This document shows, piece by piece, positions 7,000 through 10,348 of a DNA stretch of 10,348 nt. The position numbers were made by a program, and so were the translations under genes. The stretch's first letter is position 1, and each line of letters starts with the position of its first letter. Where the stretch lies: positions 1-10,348 of the forward strand of contig LNEX01000098.1 in the NCBI GenBank assembly GCA_001464165.1, read 5' to 3'. The stretch comes from a bacterium Ga0077546 (GTDB lineage: Bacteria; Cyanobacteriota; Vampirovibrionia; Obscuribacterales; Obscuribacteraceae). Below the pieces are notes generated by a model. The model ran no database searches. It was given only the letters and a program-made list of their open reading frames with translations, and was not told where the DNA came from.

Positions 7000-8418
7000 A
7001 TGTTTGATAGAAAGCAAAACTCTTTCTCTACACCAACTCACCGTCAACTAAACGATCTCTGGCTCAAGGCAAGAAAGCAAGTTGGCCATTCTTTGAAGCT
7101 TGACATTGAACAACAACAACAGGTCTCGGCAGCTAAACTACGCACTGAACTCTCAGTAAAATGCTATCGCTCAAGTACACAACCCCAGTGGCAGTTCGCT
7201 ATTCACAAGGAAGTGAAAGAATACACAAACACACTAATTAGCAGCGACCTAAGTGCCGTTAGCTTCTGGCTATCGAAATGTTCGGTCGATGCGCAGTCAG
7301 GTCAATTCGTATCATGGTCTGAAGGTAGCGATTCAAAAGATGAATGGGAAGAAGACAGCCTTAGCGAAAGTGATGATGAAGACAAATCACTTTCTACAAT
7401 TTCTTGCTCCTCGCTCTTTCCTGCACTTAGTTATGGCCGCGCCACAGGGCAACTGCATATAGAGAACCGCCTAACAACTGGTTCAGTAGAGTGGGTAGAC
7501 GGACAAATCATCCGCTCCCGTTGGGCAAAACTCTCGGGCAGCGAAGCATTGATCCAAATGATCTTGCTTGAAGAAGGTCGATACTCTTTTGACCCTGATG
7601 ATGGAATACTGAGATCTTCACCAGTCAGAGAAAAATCAATAAGGCCAGAACTGATATTGCCGTTAAATAAAGTGCTGCTTGAGGCAGCCTACAGAAGCGA
7701 GCAGCTTGCTTTGCTATTAGAGGATCCTGAATTAGCTTCAATTTCTATCAAGCGCAGAGAGAGTCTTTTCAGTCAAGAGCGAATCAATCGTAACTTGACA
7801 CAAATCTGCGGACACAAATACATCGTCTACTGCCTTGAAATACTTAAGTCTGTCGAGTCAGAAGAAATCAATCTAGTCAATTTGCAAGAGAAATCACATT
7901 TACCTCATTACGCGTTTCTAGAAGCAATTACCATGCTTGTAAAATCAGGTTTCGTAAGACTTAAGAACATAGAAGCTGAGCAAAGCAGATTACAAGTTAT
8001 AGAAATCTGTGAGAATCTTGAGAAAACAGAAAACTTAGATCAAGCAATTAAAGCGTCACTGAAATGTCATTCAGCAATATCATTTGTTTTGGTTAAGAGC
8101 TTGCTTGGGGCTTCAAGCCCTGAGCTTATAGACAAAATCAAATCGCTTCTCCCTGAAGAAGACAATATCTATAGCCTCGACGAGAACCATCAATTGATAG
8201 TCTTACAAAACTCAGATACGACTCAAGCAGCGGCCTTCATTAGAAGACTGAGAACAAAATCAAACAAAGCAGTTTTTCTGAAACGCACATTTGGAATGAA
8301 CTGCGCAAGCTTCTCCTTTCTCAGCGCAGCAGCCAGTGCGCCAGAAGACGGAAAGGACCTTTTAACCATCCTCAGTAAAGCTTACAGAGCCCTTAGCGTA
8401 AGTAAGCGCTTGAAGTAA
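7000..8418 (+). CDS. DUF4388 (PatA-like N-terminal) protein with a degenerate GGDEF-like C-terminus
   Basis: A 472-residue soluble protein with no signal peptide or membrane segment. ATG at 7000 is the only start after an in-frame TAG at 6979; its ribosome-binding site is weak. Residues 107-131 are a strongly acidic Ser-rich linker. Residues about 140-235 match the DUF4388 pattern: GRATGQLHIENRLTTGSVEW, a DGQIIRSRW turn, GSEALIQMILLEEGRYSF, then an I-R-P-E-L-I..LL.EA helix. This domain is known from response-regulator-type proteins and gliding or signalling proteins. Residues about 265-325 are helical and end in a winged-helix-like ALxxLVKSGFVRL-type segment. Residues about 385-472 resemble a nucleotidyl-cyclase/GGDEF fold (NHQLIVLQNSDT, FIRRLR, then SAPEDGKDLLTILSKAYRAL), but the GGDEF signature is replaced by DENHQ, so cyclase activity is unlikely. 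Probably a signalling scaffold. It converges with 8443-8883 across 24 bp. Confidence 0.9.
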   Translation: MFDRKQNSFSTPTHRQLNDLWLKARKQVGHSLKLDIEQQQQVSAAKLRTELSVKCYRSSTQPQWQFAIHKEVKEYTNTLISSDLSAVSFWLSKCSVDAQSGQFVSWSEGSDSKDEWEEDSLSESDDEDKSLSTISCSSLFPALSYGRATGQLHIENRLTTGSVEWVDGQIIRSRWAKLSGSEALIQMILLEEGRYSFDPDDGILRSSPVREKSIRPELILPLNKVLLEAAYRSEQLALLLEDPELASISIKRRESLFSQERINRNLTQICGHKYIVYCLEILKSVESEEINLVNLQEKSHLPHYAFLEAITMLVKSGFVRLKNIEAEQSRLQVIEICENLEKTENLDQAIKASLKCHSAISFVLVKSLLGASSPELIDKIKSLLPEEDNIYSLDENHQLIVLQNSDTTQAAAFIRRLRTKSNKAVFLKRTFGMNCASFSFLSAAASAPEDGKDLLTILSKAYRALSVSKRLK

Positions 8419-8442
8419 TTCAGTAATTCAGCAAAGATCCAA

Positions 8443-8883
8443 TTACATCTTGAGTTCAATCAGTTTTAGTAGCTCCATACGTTGAAGCCCAGCGTCAATC
8501 TTATTTGCGCTTAAGGACAAGTCAGCTCCAGTTCTTGCTGCTTCTTTTAGACTGTTCACTTCCTCTTTCGTGAAACCGTCCATCATAAGCAAATCCTTCA
8601 TAGTTTTATAGGTCTCTTCAGGAATAACATTCGTGCCTCTAAGCACATCTGCCATAAGCTTTGTCACTTCGGCAGATTGATCAGGAGTAAGACTTGCTGG
8701 CTTTGTAATATCCCTATCTGAGGTAGTGCTGCTAGAGCCGTCTGCAATGATCAAACTAGGTAGATATTCACTTTTGATTGACCTAGAATTAGAACTGGTA
8801 TTCTCTGAAAAATCTGCATAGATAATTGGCTGTGAAACGTCTCTATTTGCCTCTTTGGGGCTGATCTGTTCCATTTTCGCCAT
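8443..8883 (-). CDS. Small hypothetical protein, Ser-rich N-terminus and helical C-terminus
   Basis: A 146-residue protein I do not recognise. GAGG (plus-strand complement 8892-8895) lies 8 nt before ATG at 8883, which favours this start over the in-frame Met4. Residues about 1-65 are polar and Ser/Thr-rich, probably disordered (SENTSSNSRS, ADGSSSTTSDRD). Residues about 65-146 are predicted helical by pattern: LTPDQSAEVTKLMADVL, PEETYKTMKDLLMMDGF, TKEEVNSLKEAA, and a Leu-rich end LQRMELLKLIELKM. There is no signal peptide, membrane segment or Cys. It is convergent with the DUF4388 gene and divergent from 9237-10043. A ribosome-binding site and sensible composition make it a likely real gene; its function is unknown. 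Confidence 0.75.
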   Translation of the reverse strand: MAKMEQISPKEANRDVSQPIIYADFSENTSSNSRSIKSEYLPSLIIADGSSSTTSDRDITKPASLTPDQSAEVTKLMADVLRGTNVIPEETYKTMKDLLMMDGFTKEEVNSLKEAARTGADLSLSANKIDAGLQRMELLKLIELKM

Positions 8884-8976
8884 CTTTCAAACCTCTATAG
8901 ATGAACTAGAGCCAAGTCTACTTTTGAACTCAACTGATTGCCCATGCCACTGAATATAAGGTCGTGACTGTGACAT

Positions 8977-8992
8977 TAACATATCAATGTTA
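8977..8992. promoter_or_regulatory. 16-bp palindrome TAACATATCAATGTTA (candidate operator)
   Basis: Perfect 6-bp arms TAACAT/ATGTTA around ATCA. It lies about 95-110 bp upstream of the start of the minus-strand gene 8443-8883 and 245 bp upstream of 9237. Placement in a divergent promoter region and the AT-rich dyad suit a helix-turn-helix regulator. No T-run follows, so it is not a terminator. Confidence 0.35.
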
Positions 8993-9108
8993 GTAAAAAC
9001 GAGAGTAACTCAGCGGAAGAAATTTCCAGTTCAAACCGCAGAGAAAATGGTGAGGCGATAGCATCACTATGTTTTCAACTTGGGCCAGATTCAGAGGGTA
9101 GCTTTATA

Positions 9109-9192
9109 ATGGTGTTAAGCAAAAAAGAACTAATCAACAACATGTTCATTTTTTTGAATCATCCTGTCATTATAATAACTGCTTCTAGGTAA
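9109..9192 (+). CDS. Possible 27-residue leader peptide upstream of 9237-10043
   Basis: ATG at 9109 preceded by AGAGGG (9093-9098, 10 nt spacing) opens a 27-codon frame ending TAA at 9190-9192. The product starts MVLSKKELINN and has a hydrophobic core (MFIFLNHPVIIIT), so it could be a small membrane peptide or leader. It ends 44 nt before the next gene. A perfect -10 hexamer lies inside it, which argues that the stretch may be promoter rather than coding. Low confidence. Confidence 0.2.
   Translation: MVLSKKELINNMFIFLNHPVIIITASR
9171..9176 (+). promoter_or_regulatory. Candidate -10 box (TATAAT) for 9237-10043
   Basis: A perfect TATAAT lies 60 bp before the start codon in an AT-rich context. 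The -35 is unclear: TTCATT at 9145-9150 is 20 bp away, and TTGAAT at 9154-9159 only 11 bp. A second perfect TATAAT at 9105-9110 has TTGGGC 19 bp upstream (9080-9085). One of the two probably drives this gene. Confidence 0.35.
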
Positions 9193-9236
9193 CAGCTCGA
9201 CAGAAACAGAACCAAAGACTCGATGAGTGCTGGCAC

Positions 9237-10043
9237 ATGACTTCAATCAGCCGCTACCAAAAACGCAAAGCCACTGAAACGCAAGACCTCAAGCAAATTG
9301 TTTTTCCTTGGAGTCAAATAATAACTATTACAATATTTCAATTACTTGCTGCGCCTTCTGCGATAGCAAATACTGCCAAGGAGAGTTCGGCTGAGATCTG
9401 GCTGGTTCGACAGAAACATGGTTCTTTCGGAAGAACGATCGAATATCTGGACCGAGACCGTTTCAAAATCGAGTTCCTTGATACAAACATAGTTGTTTTG
9501 GCTGATGCCAAAGCTGGTTCTGGTTACCTCTGGAACAAAGAGTCAAAACTAATCTATAAAGGTCCATTGAGCAAAATCTCTCTGCCCCTGGGCTTTCTAA
9601 CTAAGGCCACCTCAGATCTTGACGGCAGAGCTGATGCCTGGAAACAAGGTAAGGCAGAAACTCTAGACGGTATACGTTGTTCAGTTTACACGGAGAAAAT
9701 TAACTACGAAGTAAGACAAGGAAAAGGTTGGATTTCAACCGGTCGGAGGCCAGGAAAGGCGGTAGGAAAACTTTGGTATAACCAAGGCATGGGATTAAGC
9801 GAAAATTCAACCAGTCAGCTTTGCAGAATTCTTCTGTTTCCTAATCTGCATGGACTTCCGGTGCAATTGACAACAACGTATGGCAATGAGAAAGCATTTA
9901 AGTCCTTTGGTACAAATGAAATTCTACGAGTGAAAGAGCCCGTGAATTGTTTTACTGAGCCTAAGAATTACAGGCTAAGTTCAGATTTGACCAAGACCTT
10001 GGCCCAAGACAACAACTCAATTATTGATTTAATCGGCAACTGA
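9237..10043 (+). CDS. Secreted/periplasmic protein of unknown function, paralogue of the protein at 6051-6746
   Basis: A 268-residue protein with an unusually long basic/polar n-region (1-26, including KRK at 9-11), a hydrophobic stretch 28-44 and AIA before Asn45 as a likely signal-peptidase I site. No other in-frame start fits better, though the ribosome-binding site is weak. The mature part shares an ordered set of elements with 6051-6746: a beta-rich start (RFKIEFLDTNIVVLAD, against KLRIDVLNRQLTCIF), a Trp-Lys element (AWKQGKAETLDGIRC against RWKKVKTQTFETISC), GLPVQLTTTYG against GIPIGLTYTD, FGTNEI against LSTNKV, and PKNYRL against PQNFKL. It is longer by an insert around residues 155-190 rich in Gly/Arg/Lys (QGKGWISTGRRPGKAVGKLW). 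LolA- or DUF4412-like envelope function is possible but not assignable. It is divergent from 8443-8883. Confidence 0.88.
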   Translation: MTSISRYQKRKATETQDLKQIVFPWSQIITITIFQLLAAPSAIANTAKESSAEIWLVRQKHGSFGRTIEYLDRDRFKIEFLDTNIVVLADAKAGSGYLWNKESKLIYKGPLSKISLPLGFLTKATSDLDGRADAWKQGKAETLDGIRCSVYTEKINYEVRQGKGWISTGRRPGKAVGKLWYNQGMGLSENSTSQLCRILLFPNLHGLPVQLTTTYGNEKAFKSFGTNEILRVKEPVNCFTEPKNYRLSSDLTKTLAQDNNSIIDLIGN

Positions 10044-10308
10044 TTGTCTATATCAAGCTTGATGCGCTAGAACTGGTGCTGTCGACCTAAAACTATTTCA
10101 GCCAATTTACTTTCATTTTTCCAAGTTCGTAGTAATCCCATTTAGCCGTATGGCGTTGTCACAATTGGTCTGCGTATACTCTCAAGTGTCAGTCGGCCAG
10201 TTTTACCCGGCAAATTTAGAACCTTAATAGTGATTGCTCTCTCTTGATTGCTCAAGGGAAAGTCTTGCGCAATTTAAGGATAAAAAACCCTCTAAGGAGA
10301 CAGTACCA
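10044..10308. other. 265-bp intergenic region
   Basis: No gene seen. It holds a 12-bp perfect palindrome ATCAAGCTTGAT (10052-10063) just after the stop of 9237-10043, a TATACT hexamer (10175-10180) whose nearest -35-like TTGTCA (10156-10161) is only 13 bp away, a repeated TGATTGCTC (10231-10239 and 10245-10253), and a CTTGA-TTGC-TCAAG dyad (10243-10256). No hairpin with a T-run, so no convincing terminator. Confidence 0.5.
10294..10299 (+). promoter_or_regulatory. Strong ribosome-binding site of the right-edge gene
   Basis: AAGGAG lies 9 nt before ATG at 10309. It is the best ribosome-binding site in the window and fixes the start of the truncated gene. Confidence 0.7.
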
Positions 10309-10348
10309 ATGAGCGAAAGATTCGAAAACGACCGCCAAAGCAATGATA
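10309..10348 (+). CDS. Start of an unidentified gene (partial, cut by right edge)
   Basis: Thirteen complete codons are visible (MSERFENDRQSND), a highly polar N-terminus with no signal peptide so far. The call rests on the strong AAGGAG site 9 nt upstream, a 265-bp gap behind it, and an open frame to the edge. Nothing can be said of the product. Confidence 0.6.
   Translation, partial: MSERFENDRQSND

Larger units (their letters stand above)
8884..9236. other. 353-bp divergent intergenic region
   Basis: It separates the start of the minus-strand gene 8443-8883 from the start of 9237-10043. It contains a 16-bp palindrome (8977-8992), two perfect TATAAT hexamers on the plus strand (9105-9110 and 9171-9176), a possible 27-codon ORF (9109-9192) and a 5-codon ORF (9223-9240) overlapping the next start. 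The minus strand offers a TATATT hexamer around 8953-8958 that could serve the 146-residue gene, with no good -35. Otherwise nothing recognised. Confidence 0.5.

Noticed and set aside
7253..7462. 69-codon frame inside the DUF4388 gene
   Set aside because: Out-of-frame shadow of a recognised domain; no ribosome-binding site or protein-like features.
8987..9061. 24-codon frame starting MLVKTRV in the divergent region
   Set aside because: No ribosome-binding site, and its ATG lies inside the palindrome at 8977-8992.
10156..10180. TTGTCA/TATACT promoter
   Set aside because: The spacing is 13 bp, too short for a standard sigma-70-type promoter.

Overview
The window reads as bacterial chromosome of roughly mid-40s percent G+C (judged by eye). 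It holds one very large minus-strand gene that runs off the left edge, four complete medium-size genes, and the first codons of a sixth gene at the right edge. No rRNA, tRNA, insertion sequence, phage gene or CRISPR array was seen. FHA domains, a DUF4388 domain, signal-peptide-bearing envelope proteins and very long modular proteins together suggest a large-genome, Gram-negative-type bacterium with complex signalling. An uncultured lineage such as the non-photosynthetic Cyanobacteria relatives (Obscuribacterales/Vampirovibrionia) would fit, but this is a low-confidence guess because no taxonomic marker gene is present.

Layout. Positions 1-5866 (minus) are a single open reading frame of at least 1955 codons, checked codon by codon with no stop. 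It starts at 5866 and is cut by the left edge. In order, the protein has an Ala-rich coiled coil with IARQAE-type hexapeptide repeats, a charged SDKK-repeat linker, about 850 residues of helical modules that resemble annexin repeats, a Gly-rich hydrophobic stretch with a 20-residue tandem repeat, an unrecognised alpha/beta-looking region, two tandem FHA domains, and the start of a probable transglutaminase/EDR1-like cysteine-protease domain that the window cuts one residue after the candidate catalytic Cys. This is the most unusual object in the window.

Positions 5867-6050 are a divergent intergenic region with a 17-bp palindrome. The secreted protein at 6051-6746 (plus) follows. 7000-8418 (plus) encodes a cytoplasmic DUF4388 protein whose C-terminus looks like a GGDEF domain without its signature motif. 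8443-8883 (minus) is a small unrecognised protein convergent with it. 8884-9236 is a 353-bp divergent region with a palindrome, two perfect TATAAT hexamers and two possible leader mini-ORFs. 9237-10043 (plus) encodes a second secreted protein that is a diverged paralogue of 6051-6746. 10044-10308 is intergenic, and a new gene with a strong ribosome-binding site starts at 10309.

How they may work together. Apart from the paralogue pair there is no tight operon: gaps are 180-350 bp between same-strand or divergent genes. The FHA domains imply recognition of phosphothreonine partners, so the giant protein is probably a phosphorylation-responsive scaffold or effector. The DUF4388 / degenerate-GGDEF protein is a second cytoplasmic signalling-type protein. 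The two secreted paralogues are probably periplasmic or outer-membrane-associated. Any functional connection between them is inference from proximity only.
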